Positions 47,210 through 58,825 are shown, counted from the stretch's first letter. The stretch: DNA of 64,000 nt from Paratinospora sagittata (GCA_035771175.1 CM069604.1:20523115-20587114); one strand, 5' to 3'. The notes: generated by a model from the sequence alone, not told the origin. Numbers and translations: made by a program.

Positions 47210-48802
47210 ATGACCTCAAGGGAGGGAACAACTTCTACTAGCAAGGAACCAATTCCCACTAGACTAACGGAATTGTCCAAAAGAGAGATTGTGACCATGA
47301 GGAGCATCGACAATAGCGATCTCCGCCTCCGTCCAATCCTTCATGACAAACTCGCAACACTGGATTGGTTAAATATAACCAACGTTGAGGGTCAAGTCTC
47401 TTACAACTTGGTCAGATCCTTCTATGAAGCCATGACTTACGTGGGACTTCACGGAGATGAGTTCAGCCCTCAATTAGAGACAACAATCATGGGAACGGCA
47501 ATTCCTATCAATATCGAGATTATTGCTCGCCTCTTGGAGATTCCGATTGAGGAGAGGATTATTGAACCACATGACCCCCAGACAGTTGCAGAGATCGCAG
47601 AATCTAATGCACAACTGTTCAATTCCCTCGCCAAAGAGCCATACACTCAATCAACATACACCAACCTCCCAAACAATCATCTTAAGCCATCTCTTGTCGG
47701 CCTCGGAAAGATTGTATACGGCAACATCTTGCCAGAAAGGGGCACTAGGGGCACTATGTCAAGGGCCCAACTCCTTGTGCTGTATTGCATAGAGAAGAAC
47801 ATAAAAGTCTCTCTACCACACATCATCATCCAACAAATGTTGAGGGTGATTCAAAACCCTTTAAAGAAGGAATTCCTCGGCTACGGAGTCTTGATTATGA
47901 GGATACTTCACGAGGCCAACGTTGACACTTTCGATGGAACGTCAAAGCTGATCACTGAACCAGTTACAGCATCCTCTATCTTCAAGACCTATGGCACAAG
48001 TGGAGGGGTAACTGACGAAGAGGTATTCGGCACGACAATAAGAACTGTCGAAAGAATGAGAGACAAGCACGGGCGTTGCCTTCGCAAATGTCGACGCAAG
48101 ATGCCTGTCAGAGACGGCCCAAATAATGATTCAAATCCAAATCCTACATCAGACCCAGCCCTGAATACTGATCCAATTGATCCACCACTTACTGACGAAG
48201 AATTATATGCCACACTAAATCCACCTATACAAAGTCATGATAGACAAGGTACGCAAGCAAATCCACCAACTTGGAACGTGCCAACTCAAGGCAACACTTT
48301 GTACCAAAGATTTCCAACTCCTGCGGTATAATATCAGCCAGTTCCACAAGTTGCTGTAAACCAACAACAACCGTCCTGGGCATCACCAAATCTTGGAGGG
48401 CCAAACATTCCAATGAGCCCATTATTTCAAACTTTTTCCTCTCCAACAAACCAAATTATCCAAGGGGTTCCGGTTAGGGGATCCCCGCACAATCAATACA
48501 ACTACGTTCCACCTATGACTCACCCATACAACCAATACTTTCCTCCAATGCCTATGGCCTACCCTTCACCTACGAGACAGCCAACCCATCAACCACCAAT
48601 GGGACAACCGACTAACCTACTTGAACGGTTAGATGAAATGGCATCCAATATTGCTGCACTGAAAGAGAGCCACAATCTTGTATTAACTCGTTTGCAAAAC
48701 TCCAACGCAGAGCGCGCACACTCTCAACCTTCTGTTAGTAGTCATTCTGTACATAACAGTAGATCTCGAAGAAATGGTAGTAGGCAAGAAGGTCAACATT
48801 AA
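47210..48802 (+). pseudogene. A2 extra ORF: putative plant transposon-type protein, one stop
   Basis: A single frame of 530 codons from ATG 47210 (MTSREGTTSTSKEP) to TAA 48802, interrupted by one TAA at 48329-48331 in a Gln-rich context. The first ~300 residues look globular: WLNITNVEGQ, LVRSFYEAM, then a helix with IARLLEIPIEERI, then RAQLLVLYCIEKNIK. This pattern recalls the 'putative plant transposon protein' domain (PF20167 type) common in plant repeats; that is recall, not a search. The C-terminal half is Pro/Gln/Asn-rich (PPMTHPYNQYFPPMP), then a short coiled coil (LLERLDEMASNIAALKE) and a Ser/Arg-rich end. The sequence before the ATG (TTTTCCTTTCAG at 47191-47202) looks like a 3' splice site. 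It lies where an LTR and leader would be expected. Confidence 0.65.
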
Positions 48803-49582
48803 TTTCTGGCATTGTACAAATTTTCTTTGACATATGAATAAAATTGTTTTGTTTAAAGACTATCTTTGGTGGGCTGACTTACAACCATTCTTTCTTTTGT
48901 ATCACTAACTTTGGAGTGGTATGGGACACAACAAAATTGGAGGATACTAAATAAAATGTGGAAGTAAGAAAACCCATGACCTTGTGTGAAAAGAAACATT
49001 TGGAGAAAGTTGCATTACTAATATTATCACTAAGTTTACACGGTATGGGACGAGTAAATTTGGACGATACTATTAGTGAACTTCTATTCAACCAATGTTT
49101 TTAGAGACCGTATTCATACAACTTAACTTGGTTGACACCCTTATTACTAAATTCATGTGGTATGGGACATATGAACTTGACTAATAATCGAACAGACTAA
49201 GAGTAAGCATATGAATGCATAAGATTGCGATAGAACGTTAGATCAGGTTATTTACCGAGGCAAATCTTAGACTTTTTATGACTCGTATGACTTTTCAATA
49301 AAATATATGTATGTTCACAAAGACCACAACCAAATCATTTTAAATACTTGCAAAGATTTGTACTTATTATATAAACGTTCTAACCTTGTTTTTACACCAT
49401 GGCCAAACATACGAGTTATATAAGATTCTTTGATTCCTCAACAACACTCTTACACTATACTTAGAAAAATAGGTGATTTTACTATTGCAGTACTCTCGAA
49501 ATTGTTGCTGAGCATATTCTAACATTATCCTTGGCTACAGTTCCTAAATCTTGGTTTTCCTTTTCTCTTTGCCAGTGCGACA
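48803..49582. repeat. Non-coding spacer with degenerate ~120-bp repeats
   Basis: Units with (T)TATCACTAA...GGTATGGGAC...A(A/C)TTGGA(G/C)GATAC start near 48899, 49024 and 49141. The first is preceded by TTGGTGGGCTGACTTACAAC and matches 38485-38580. The rest to 49560 has no recognised feature. TTTCTCTTTGCCAG just before gag (49562-49575) is 3'-splice-site-like. Confidence 0.6.
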
Positions 49583-52500
49583 ATGCAAACCAGGAAGAGA
49601 GGAAGGCCACGTGTTGTTCGTCCAGCAGTGGAGGCACCTCCTGAGATTCAGGAACCGCCGCCTCAGACAACAGCACAGGCCACACCCAACACCGCCACTA
49701 CATCTGGGCAGGCAATACCACCACCACCCATACCCTTTGCCATGCCTTCAAGCATTGAAACCTTCTTTGCTAGATTTATTGAGGCGATGAAGGTCACTGT
49801 TCAAACTGCCGTTCGTGAGACCACAGCCAGTCAGGTTGCCACGGTTCAAGCACCTGTAAAATTTGGGTCCGAAGCTCAAACCGATCAGATTACTAAATAC
49901 AAGCGGTTACAACCTCTTACTTTCGATGGTACCATTGATCCTGATGAGGTGCAAAAGTGGTTGGATGAGTCAAAGAAGGCTCTTGATGCAATGGGAGTCG
50001 ATGAGACTCGCAAAATTCCCCTAGCAACCTACCAACTTGTTGGTGCCGCAAACACATGGTGGATCACAGTGAAAGAAGACCCAATGGTCAATATAGCAGA
50101 TATGACTTGGCAACAGTTTGAGTCAATGTTCATTGATGAGTATTTTCCCAGCGCGGTGACAAAGCAGAAGCGCCAGGAATTTGCTAAGTTATATCAGGGA
50201 ACCATGACAGTCAGAGAATATGCTGGAAAATTTAAAGAATTATCAGTCTACTCTCTCTCCACAATCTCAACGGAGCGAGATAAGGCTGAGAAATTTTATA
50301 ATGGTCTTCGCCATGACATTCGACAAGGCTTATCGATCTTGGATCTGCAGATTTACAAGGAGGTTGTTGACAAGGCCATGAGCTTTGAACAAGAAAAGCT
50401 CTTACAGGAACAGCGAATTAATAAAGGCAAACGGCCTGCCACATTTTCCCAACAGGGCTCGCAACAGGGCAACAAGAAGAAGCCCTACTACAATCAAAAC
50501 CCAGCCCTCCCAGCCCCGATTTCGAAGAATGATGCCACAACACCTGCGACTGAACCTTCTAACTCTAACCACCAAGGTTTCCGACATCATGGCCGTGGCG
50601 GTCGTTCTGGACGCGGTGGCCGTAGCAACGGCAATGGCAGAGGTGGTGGTCGACACCACAGTCAACAAGGCCCGCAGAATCATCAGAATGGCCAGCAACA
50701 CCATCAGCAGTACAGGCCGACTTGTTACAACTGCGGCCAGAAGGGCCATGTCAAACATCTTTGTCCGCACCTTCAGCACCCTATTCCTGCTATTCCAGTC
50801 CAACAAGCACCACCTGCTGCTAATGCCCAACCCAGGCAGACCCAGCAGAACCAGGATCAACGGAACCAGGGCCGAGCATATGCCATCGCTCACCAACCCC
50901 TCCCAGACAATAATGTCGTCGAAGGTACCTTTCCTTTGTTCAATACATTGGTGCATGTTTTGTTTGATTCAGGTGCTACGCATTCTTTTATATCATCAGC
51001 ATTGGTAAGACATTTAGGCCTGCATCCTGAACCCACAAACATCACACTCCATGTCACATCACCGTTCAGATCGGGTACTGACTTGAATTTGCAGTGTTCT
51101 CGATGTGAGCTTCGAATGTCCGAACAGATAATATATGCCGATCTTTTTGTGATGGATTTTGATGACTTCGACATCATCCTCGGCATGGACTGGCTCGCAC
51201 CACTGAATGCAAAGATCGACTGTATGAACAAGCACGTTCAGTTAACTTTACCTACAGGTGAGTTTGTCAAGATTTAGGGAACAAGGAAATGGATACACAA
51301 ATCAACAGTTGCCCTTCTCAAGTCACAACTTCGAGCATTGTCTCTTGGCGACGACAATGAATCACCAGCTCTGTACCCTCCTGAAGTACGCGATGTTCCA
51401 GTCGTATCTGAATTCCCAACCGTTTTTCTTAATGACCTTCCTGGTCTACCTCCAGTTAGGGAATTCAATTTTGAGATCAACCTCATACCTGGGACAGGGC
51501 CTATCTCAATTCCACCATACAGAATGTCAAATGTTGAACTGGTCGAATTAGACAAACAACTTAAGGAATTAGAGCGTAATGGCTTCATCCGAAAGAGTTC
51601 ATCACCCTGGGGCGCACCAGTTCTGTTTGTTCGCAAAAAGGATGGTTCGTTACGACTTTGCATCGATTATCGCAAGTTGAATAACGTCACCATCAAGAAC
51701 AGATATCCGTTGCCCAGGATCGATGACTTATTCGACCAACTTCGAGAAGCCAAATACTTCTCTAAGATTGATTTACGGTCCGGTTATCACCAACTTCAGA
51801 TCCGGGAGTCAGACATCACCAAGACGGCGTTCAGAACTCGGTACGGTCATTACGAATTCTTAGTTATGCCGTTCGGCCTAACAAATGCACCTGCTGCATT
51901 CATGGATTTGATGAATCGCATATTCAGGTTATACTTAGACCGGTTCGTGGTGGTTTTTGTCGACGACATCTTGATATATTCCTCAACCGAGGAAGACCAT
52001 AAACTACATTTGAAGATCGTCCTCCAGACCTTACAAAGACACCAACTGTATGCAAAGTTGAGTAAGTGCGAATTTTGGGCGCAGAGAGTTCAATTCCTCG
52101 GCCATGTGGTTTCAGGCAATGGCATTGAGGTCGATCCTTCTAAGGTTGAAGCAGAACTATATGAAAGAGAGATCGTACGCCTTCATGGCATACCACTCAC
52201 GATCGTCTCTGATCGAGACCCTCGCTTCACATCAAACTTTTGGAAAAGCTTCCAAACTAGAATGGGTTCAAAGATCACTATAAGCACAGCCTTCCACCCT
52301 CAGACTGATGGGCAGTCAGAACGGCTTATCCAAATCTTAGAAGACATGCTACGATGCTGCATTTTGGACTTTAATGACGGATGGGCAAAGTATTTACATC
52401 TAGCTGAGTTTGCATACAACAACAGCTACCAAACTAGTATCGGCATGGCACCATACGAGGCTCTCTATGGTCGGCCTTGCAGATCTCCGGTATGCTGGTT

Positions 52501-53074
52501 AGATATGGCAGACCGACCGCAGTTGGGCCCTGAACTAGTTCAAGAGACTTCTGAGAAGATCACACTAGTAAAGGAACGACTTCGTGTTGCACAAAGTCGA
52601 CAGAAGAGCTATGCTGACAAACGGCGACAACCTCTGGAATTTGATAAGGGGGACTTTGTTTTTATACAAGTCCAGCCCACCCGAGGTGTCAAACGCTTTG
52701 GGATCAAAGGAAAGCTCTCCCCGCGGTATATCGGTCCATTTCCGATCATTGAACGTATTGGCAAACTTCCATATCGTCTGTCCCTTCCATCGTCCATGCC
52801 TAAGGTTCATGACGTTTTTCATGTATCTATGCTTCGCACGTATCGTCCTGATCCTTCGCATATCATCCTTTTAGTCGAGGTTCGGGTTGAGGAAGGAAAT
52901 ACGTATCAAGAGAAAGCCATACAGATTTTAGATAGAAAAACTCACGACCTACGGAGACGTAGCATACCACTTGTGAAAGTGCTCTGGGATCACCACGGCA
53001 TAGAGGAAGCTACATGGGAACTAGAATCCACAATTAAACAGAAATACCCTGAATTGTTTTCTAGTACCACCTGA
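49583..53074 (+). pseudogene. A2 gag-pol with in-frame deletion fusing RT to integrase
   Basis: One frame of 1164 codons from ATG 49583 (MQTRKRGRPR) to TGA 53074, broken only by TAG at 51275-51277, where A1 has CAG. Gag core 49900-50330 (KRLQPLTFDGTIDPDEVQKW); complete zinc knuckle CYNCGQKGHVKHLC (~50733-50775); protease with intact DSGATHSF (~50968); RT 51450-52150 with FVDD at ~51955-51966. At 52151-52154 the sequence jumps from VDPSKVEA to [12 protein letters not shown], so RNase H, the integrase zinc domain and the first catalytic Asp are gone. The second Asp (IVSDRDPRF) and Glu (HPQTDGQSE) blocks follow, then the chromodomain-like end [17 protein letters not shown]. Gag, protease and RT look nearly intact; integration in cis is impossible. 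Confidence 0.95.
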
Positions 53075-53295
53075 TGATGTGATACATTGTATTATTTTCA
53101 CTTATAAATACCAGGATGAAACATTGTTTACACCTATCTTCATACATTGTTTCACTTGAATAACTACGCAAATGTCTGCAAATCATATCAATGGATATAG
53201 TGATGCACACACGCAGCGGCTCCTTAGCAACCTGCGGCTACTTCGCAAGCAATACCCCTCATCCATACTTGACTTGATTTCGAGGGCGAAATCCC

Positions 53296-53310
53296 TTTAA
53301 GGGGGTAGAG
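53296..53310 (+). other. Polypurine tract of A2
   Basis: TTAAGGGGGTAGAG immediately before the LTR start TGTAATACCC. The homologous tract is missing in A1. Confidence 0.85.
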
Positions 53311-54575
53311 TGTAATACCCTGTATTTCACAAAAAAAAAAAAAAAAAAAAAATTACTATTTGAAATTTTTACTATTTGGGCAACGCCAGAACGTTCAGGC
53401 GCCATGCCAGAACGTTCAGGCGCATGCCAGAACGTTCAGGCGCAATGCCAGAACGTTCAGGCGCATGCCAGAACGTTCAGGCGCAAAAATCTCTATATAA
53501 GAAACCTCCTCATTTCTCATTCCTCACACCAAATCACCTTCTCTTGTGATTTTTCTTCTCCTTTCCACGCATTCTAAGTTTTTAGTCTTTGAGACTCCCG
53601 GTGCGGTGCAACAAAGTTCTGTCCGGAGGAAAGCGCCAGATCTGAAAGCGGTGCAACGAAGTTCTGTCCGGAGAAAAGCACCAGATCTGAAGGTGGGGAA
53701 CGAAACATAGGTTTGCGTGTTTCATAACTTTTATTAAAGTTTACATTCAATTATTATTATGTCTACTATTCATTTACACTGCATTATGTCATATAATGGC
53801 TTAACCTTGCACGTCGTGATACCGACCCTGATAAGGATCACTAGACGTTGCCAAAGTCAGTATAAATGTCAAGAAAAGACCAGACTAGTAGACTAAACTA
53901 GTTCATGCATTGGCATCATACATATCACCACCTAGGGACGTATATGGTTTATGACTCATAGAATAGTTAGAAGCATTGCTCACTATTCATATTATTTCTC
54001 TGGAGAGGGACGTACATGAGAACTCGGCTACGCCGGGGAGGGACATCAGTACGTGAATCCAGAGCATCGTTCCTGAGGAGGGACGTACAGTGAGAACCTG
54101 GCTACGCCCGGGGAAGGACACCTGTACGTGAACTCAGGCGATGTACGCTCATCAAACCATTAATACGTGACGGTGTCATGCATACATACATATTGATTGA
54201 TTATGATGCTTACGTGTGTATTTAAGATATTTGATATTGAAGTATGCTTTATTAATTGTTATACTCATGCACTATTTACCCACTGAGCGCGTTAAGCTCA
54301 CTCCAATATTATCAAATCTTTCACAGGAAATTAGGGTGGACTGGGTGCAGGTTATGGGGCCCACATTTTGTACCCTTTGTATGAATCATTGGGGGATTTT
54401 GGGAGTATGTTCCCTTGACCATTTTATGTACAAAAGTATTCTGAATTATATGAAATCAGATTTGTACTGTATATTGTATTTTCGCTGCGCACTCTGTTAT
54501 TACCATTGTGATTGTTCCAAATGCGCGCCCCGTCCGAGAGTGTACCGCCGGTTTAGGCGCGTCTGGGCGGGGTAG
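53311..54575 (+). repeat. 3' LTR of A2
   Basis: TGTAATACCC start; ends GGGCGGGGTAG in place of the usual GGGGTGTGACA, because the palindrome begins there. Contains a poly(A) tract, five ACGT-core repeats, a TATA box, the ~75-bp GGGACGTAC repeats (54007-54130) and the CACTGAGC...GCTCAC...TTTCACAGG module (54279-54327). Confidence 0.9.
53385..53500 (+). promoter_or_regulatory. U3 promoter: five palindromic ACGT-core repeats and TATA box
   Basis: GCCAGAACGTTCAGGC occurs at 53385, 53406, 53426, 53447 and 53467, spaced 20-21 bases (two helical turns). CTATATAA follows at 53493-53500. Each repeat is a near-perfect palindrome centred on GAACGTTC. ACGT cores are typical bZIP/bHLH targets in plants; the binding factor is inference. 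Confidence 0.75.
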
Positions 54576-54805
54576 TGTAATACCCTGTATTTCACAAAAA
54601 AAAAAAAAAAAAAAAAAAAATTTACTATTTGAAATTTTTACTATTTGGGCAACGCCAGAACGTTCAGGCGCCTGCCAGAATGTTCAGGCGCCATGCCAGA
54701 ACGTTCAGGCGCCATGCCTGAACGTTCTGGCGTTGCCCAAATAGTAAAAATTTCAAATAGTAAATTTTTTTTTTTTTTTTTTTTTGTGAAATACAGGGTA
54801 TTACA
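54576..54805. repeat. 230-bp palindrome of the LTR start
   Basis: Left arm: TGTAATACCC end, A tract, ATTTACTATTTGAAATTTTT, then three GCCAGAACGTTCAGGC-type repeats. Right arm: reverse complement with one repeat, then T tract and GTGAAATACAGGGTATTACA. Apart from the different repeat number, the arms are essentially perfect by eye. Confidence 0.92.
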
Positions 54806-54999
54806 ATATATGTGTTGATGATGATTTATTGAGATGTTTATCAGGTTGTTGAGATTGTGAGATGTCCAGTTTACAGGGGAGACTCTATCTGAGTCTTGGT
54901 TGAGGCTTAACAGAACTCTAATGGTCCTATGGGTGACAAGATGATTAGATTTCTGTGTCGGTCAAGATGCCCTAGGGGATTGTGAAAGGGGTCCTAACA
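54806..54999 (+). repeat. Right part of the 5' LTR of family B
   Basis: Continues the LTR broken at 46741 and ends GGGGTCCTAACA before a primer binding site. Confidence 0.7.
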
Positions 55000-55003
55000 A
55001 TGT

Positions 55004-55015
55004 TGGTATTAGAGC
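55004..55015 (+). other. Primer binding site of family B
   Basis: TGGTATTAGAGC, four bases after the LTR end. Confidence 0.8.
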
Positions 55016-55176
55016 CTAGGTTTGGTAAAAGACTTAGGAATTTAAAAGCTTCAAGATAATGAATAAGCCTTACTATATTATTTTTTGTGTGTTACTATGG
55101 TATGGTAGATACGATGTTAGCTTATCTGTTGCTTTCTCAATGTGTGATGGTTGCCTCATTTGTTTTTCTCAGCTTT

Positions 55177-57327
55177 ATGAGAAAGAGAGGCAGACCGAGA
55201 AAGATTACACATATGGAGCCTACAGATCAAGATAGAATGAAGAGGTTGGAAGAGCTAGTTGAGGCTCAGGTCAATTATTGGCGGCCCAGAATACACAAAT
55301 ACTAGAGTTGATGGCAAGAATGGAGTTTGGAATGCACCAACCAACTCCCGTAGTGCCTCAAGAAGCTGGACCTAGTAGGGTCGAGGTAGAGACTAGTAGG
55401 TAGAGATTGCAGCAGAGCCTACTGCAGCTGTAGCAGAACCATCCCTTACCCCTACATCAGCAGGAGAGGTGATAATGCATCAGTCTGCATTGATGCAGAG
55501 GTTTATGATAATGAAACCACAGAAGCTTTATAGTGGTGTAAATCTTAAGCAAGCAGAGGATTGGATTTTTAATATGGAGAAAAATGCCAGATCTTTAAAA
55601 CTTCATGATAAGACTCAGGTTTTGTTTGTTGCCCACATGTTGGAAAATAATGCAGGGCAGTTGTGGCTATCGGTCTTGACTACTGAAGGTCAAGTAAACA
55701 CCTGGGCTAGATTCAAGGAACTGTTCCTTAAAATGTATGTTCCTGCTACTGAGAGAGAAAAGAAGAAGCTTGAATTTTTTAATCTCAAGCAAGGTGACAT
55801 AATACGCGAGTATGAATTTCAGTTTACTCAACTGTCAGTTTATGCACCAAAGTTAGTTAAGGATGAGGAAGAAAGGATTTCATACTTTTGTGGGGGCTTG
55901 AGACCAGTGATTTAGCAGGCATTGTCCATGACTTGGATAGATCGGTACAGGCAAGCTGTTAATAGGGCTTTGAAATTTGAGCTGATAGAATAGTGGAACA
56001 CTAGTATGGTGCAGGTGACTCAGAGTAGGGCACCACAAATACAGGCAACATCTGGTAGTAAGCCACAATCTTCATGGGGTAAGAAGAAGTGGGGAAAAGA
56101 CAGAAGTTCAGTAAGGGTGCACCGAGTGAGTTCCATACTATACTAAGAGGAGTTGTGATTCAGTCTGAGACTACTCCATCCACACCGTTTGCTATACAGA
56201 CTTAGAGTACTGGGACTAAACCACCAGTTCAGCAGACATATGCTAGAGGCAGAGGTAGAGGCAGAGGGAGTGAGAGTCAGAATTTTAGAGTACCTAACAC
56301 AGCTTCACAGGTGGGATCTACTACACCTAGAGCACCATATATTTGCTATTAGTGTGGACAACCTAGACATCGGAGGTTTGAGTGTCCGAATCCACCAATA
56401 GTATCTCAAAGAAGCACTCCTCAGCCTATTAGTAGAGAGAAAGCTAAAGCAGAGACTGAACCTAATCCGGAAGCATCAAAGACATTAGTGGAAGGTATGA
56501 TCACTATCTGTGATATGCCTATGAATGTGCACTTATTGATGTTGGTTCTACATTATCTTTTATTTCTAGACATGTGGTAGATAGATTAAAACTTACTCCT
56601 GTTAGAGCTAGTATATGGTTAATGTTGAGTACGGCAGCAGGGGAAAGAATCTACCCTAACATGATTTGTGAGCAATGCATTGTTAGATTGGGTGATTATG
56701 AAATGTCTGTGAACTTTAAAGTTCTAAAGTTCGTAGAATTTGATGCTATACTAGGAATGGATTGGTTAGCAGCCTATCATTCCTATGTAGACTGCTTTGC
56801 TAAGAAAATTATATTCCAAATTCCTGGATATGCTGCTTTTGAGTATAAAGGAGGAGCATCAGATAAACCAACTACTAAAGGTAGGTTGGTGACAAATGAC
56901 GAGAGAGAAGTATTAGCTGGTTTGATACCAGGAGATGACAAGACCAGTGAGATTAAGCTTGATGATATTCCTGTTGTGAAAGAGTTCCCAGAGGTGTTTC
57001 CTGCAAATTTACTTGGATTACCTCCTAAAAGGGATATTAACTTTATTATTGAGCTAATTCCTGGTACTAAACCTATTTCTATGGTACCATATAGAATGGA
57101 ATGGCACCTAAGGAATTACAAGAGTTGAAAATATAGTTAGAAGAACTGTTGGCTAAGGGTTTCATAAACCCAAGTGTGTCACCATAGGGAGCTCCAGTCT
57201 TGTTCGTTAAAAAGAAAGATGGGAACTTGAGGTTGTGTATTGATTACAGACAGCTGAATCGAGTGACAGTGAAGAATAAGTACCCTCGTCCACGCATAGA
57301 TGATTTGTTTGATCAGCTGAAAGGAGC
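55177..57327 (+). pseudogene. Family B gag-pol, truncated by the Athila insertion
   Basis: ATG 55177 starts MRKRGRPRKITHMEPTDQD; a frameshift near 55270 leads to the gag core (KLYSGVNLKQAEDWIFNMEK, QLWLSVLTTEGQVNTWARF, 55520-55720), close to family C gag. The zinc knuckle (~56340-56385) has a TAG inside and then CGQPRHRRFEC. The protease region (56540-56600) is frameshifted. LDDIPVVKEFPEVFP and RDINFIIELIPGTKP (56955-57075) lead into RT, which ends at [10 protein letters not shown] when the Athila LTR begins at 57328. Stops near 55915, 55990, 56350, 57135 and 57185 are mostly TAG. RNase H, integrase and the 3' LTR are not in the window. Confidence 0.9.
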
Positions 57328-58825
57328 TGATCGTGAAATTATCGCAAGTGCACGATAGTCAAGTTATAATATAATTCGAGGAAATCGGGTATCGTCCTCA
57401 GGGATAATTTGAACACTAGCTATCACGTTTTTTTACCTTAATTTTATCTAGAGACAATCGAATTTGAATGATTTAGTAATCAAACAGTAATGAAAACAAC
57501 TAATTATTAACTAGCAAAGCAATGAAAACGACAGATTATCAATAGAAAAATAATCTAGAGAATCGATTTCACCTAACTATCAATTATGTTTTTTCCAATT
57601 ATTTATCATTAATGTATTTACTTAGTTTATATGCCAGAAATCCTAATGTTTCTAACATCCTCTATCGAGTGTCATGTTAGAGCATATTCATTGGAATTGA
57701 TCTCGATCTATCGATAAAGATCTGATTCCTACAAACTCACTAAGATCTATGATTTTTTTAATGACTTCAAAAGGTCTCGATCTCCTATCGGTCTCATGAT
57801 AACTTAGGCTATATTTCCCTTGTTCCGATCCAAAGTACCCTCTGTCGAGTTCCGCACTCTAGAACTAAGATCATCCAATCCGTGATCAAGAGATTGAAAG
57901 CATTAACAATAGAGGAATATAAATAAACTATCACAAATCCATTAATAACAATTAAGACTTTAAACTAAAACATAGCATCAAAGTTAGGATCAATCTATCC
58001 TCTAGAAACGATGTTTTAGTTCATAACTAAAGACATAAAAACATAAAGTACGAAATTGAACATCAAACAAAAAAAAGGAAAGATAAAACTAGAGTTTTGT
58101 AGAGAATTTGAATAGTCTATGATGTTCTTCTCCACTTCGCTCTAGCCATCAAGCCTTCCTTCTCCAAGATCATCCTCTCGAAAAACCCTCCAAATTGATA
58201 TATTGTGTGCCCAAAGTCGTGTCCAATTGGAATTTCCAGAGTTGCCAAAAAAAAAAAACCTTTAAAGTTCCTAAATTAGCAACATTTAAACACGGGGTGC
58301 CGCAAGTGGTGCCGCAACACCTCGTTACTGGCCGCGACGCTGCGTTAAATTTCCTCTAGGCGCCACGATGAGCGCTGCAGCGCCCCGAGGCTTCTTTTCC
58401 TGATCACCCTGGCGACGTGATGAGTGTCGCAGCCCCCAGAGCACTGTTTGTGCGCAGTGTTTTGGACTTGGTCATTTTTCGCTCCTTTTGATTTTCTTCT
58501 TGTAGACTTACCAAATTTTCTTCCACTTTTTGGCTTGGGTTCTTCATAACTCATCATCTAGGCTTCTCATATGTTGTGTCCATCATTCATGCTCACTTCC
58601 ATACATCTAAATACCTACAAAACAAAACAAAACTAGTAATTAAAACACTCAAAACATAAATTGATCAAACATATAAATTAACAAACCGAAATAATGCATA
58701 AAAACTAATTTATTCCTAAACTAACAAATGAATCAAAACTAACATAAACACACTCAATTAATGCGTAAATTATCCTAAAACAACTATAAAACACTCCTAA
58801 AACATGTCTAAATATGCAACTATCA
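57328..58825 (-). repeat. 3' LTR of the Athila-type element, 1498 bp
   Basis: On the minus strand it starts TGATAGTTGCATATTTAGAC (58825) right after the polypurine stretch AAGTTTGGGAGTATT, and ends AATTTCACGATCA (57328). The plus strand shows TGATCGTGAAATTATCGC directly after the family B RT sequence. Small frames in it carry no domain. Confidence 0.8.

Larger units (their letters stand above)
46742..54805 (+). mobile_element. A2: 8064-bp family A insertion with inverted U3 ends
   Basis: Begins TGTAATACCCTGTATTTCAC and ends with the exact reverse complement (GTGAAATACAGGGTATTACA). ATATA is present on both sides (46737-46741, 54806-54810). The flanks join into a plausible family B LTR. Inside: a partial 5' end, an extra ORF (47210-48802), gag-pol (49583-53074), polypurine tract, one LTR (53311-54575) and a 230-base palindrome. 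A normal 5' LTR and primer binding site are missing. The AT-rich flanks weaken the target-duplication argument somewhat. Confidence 0.75.
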
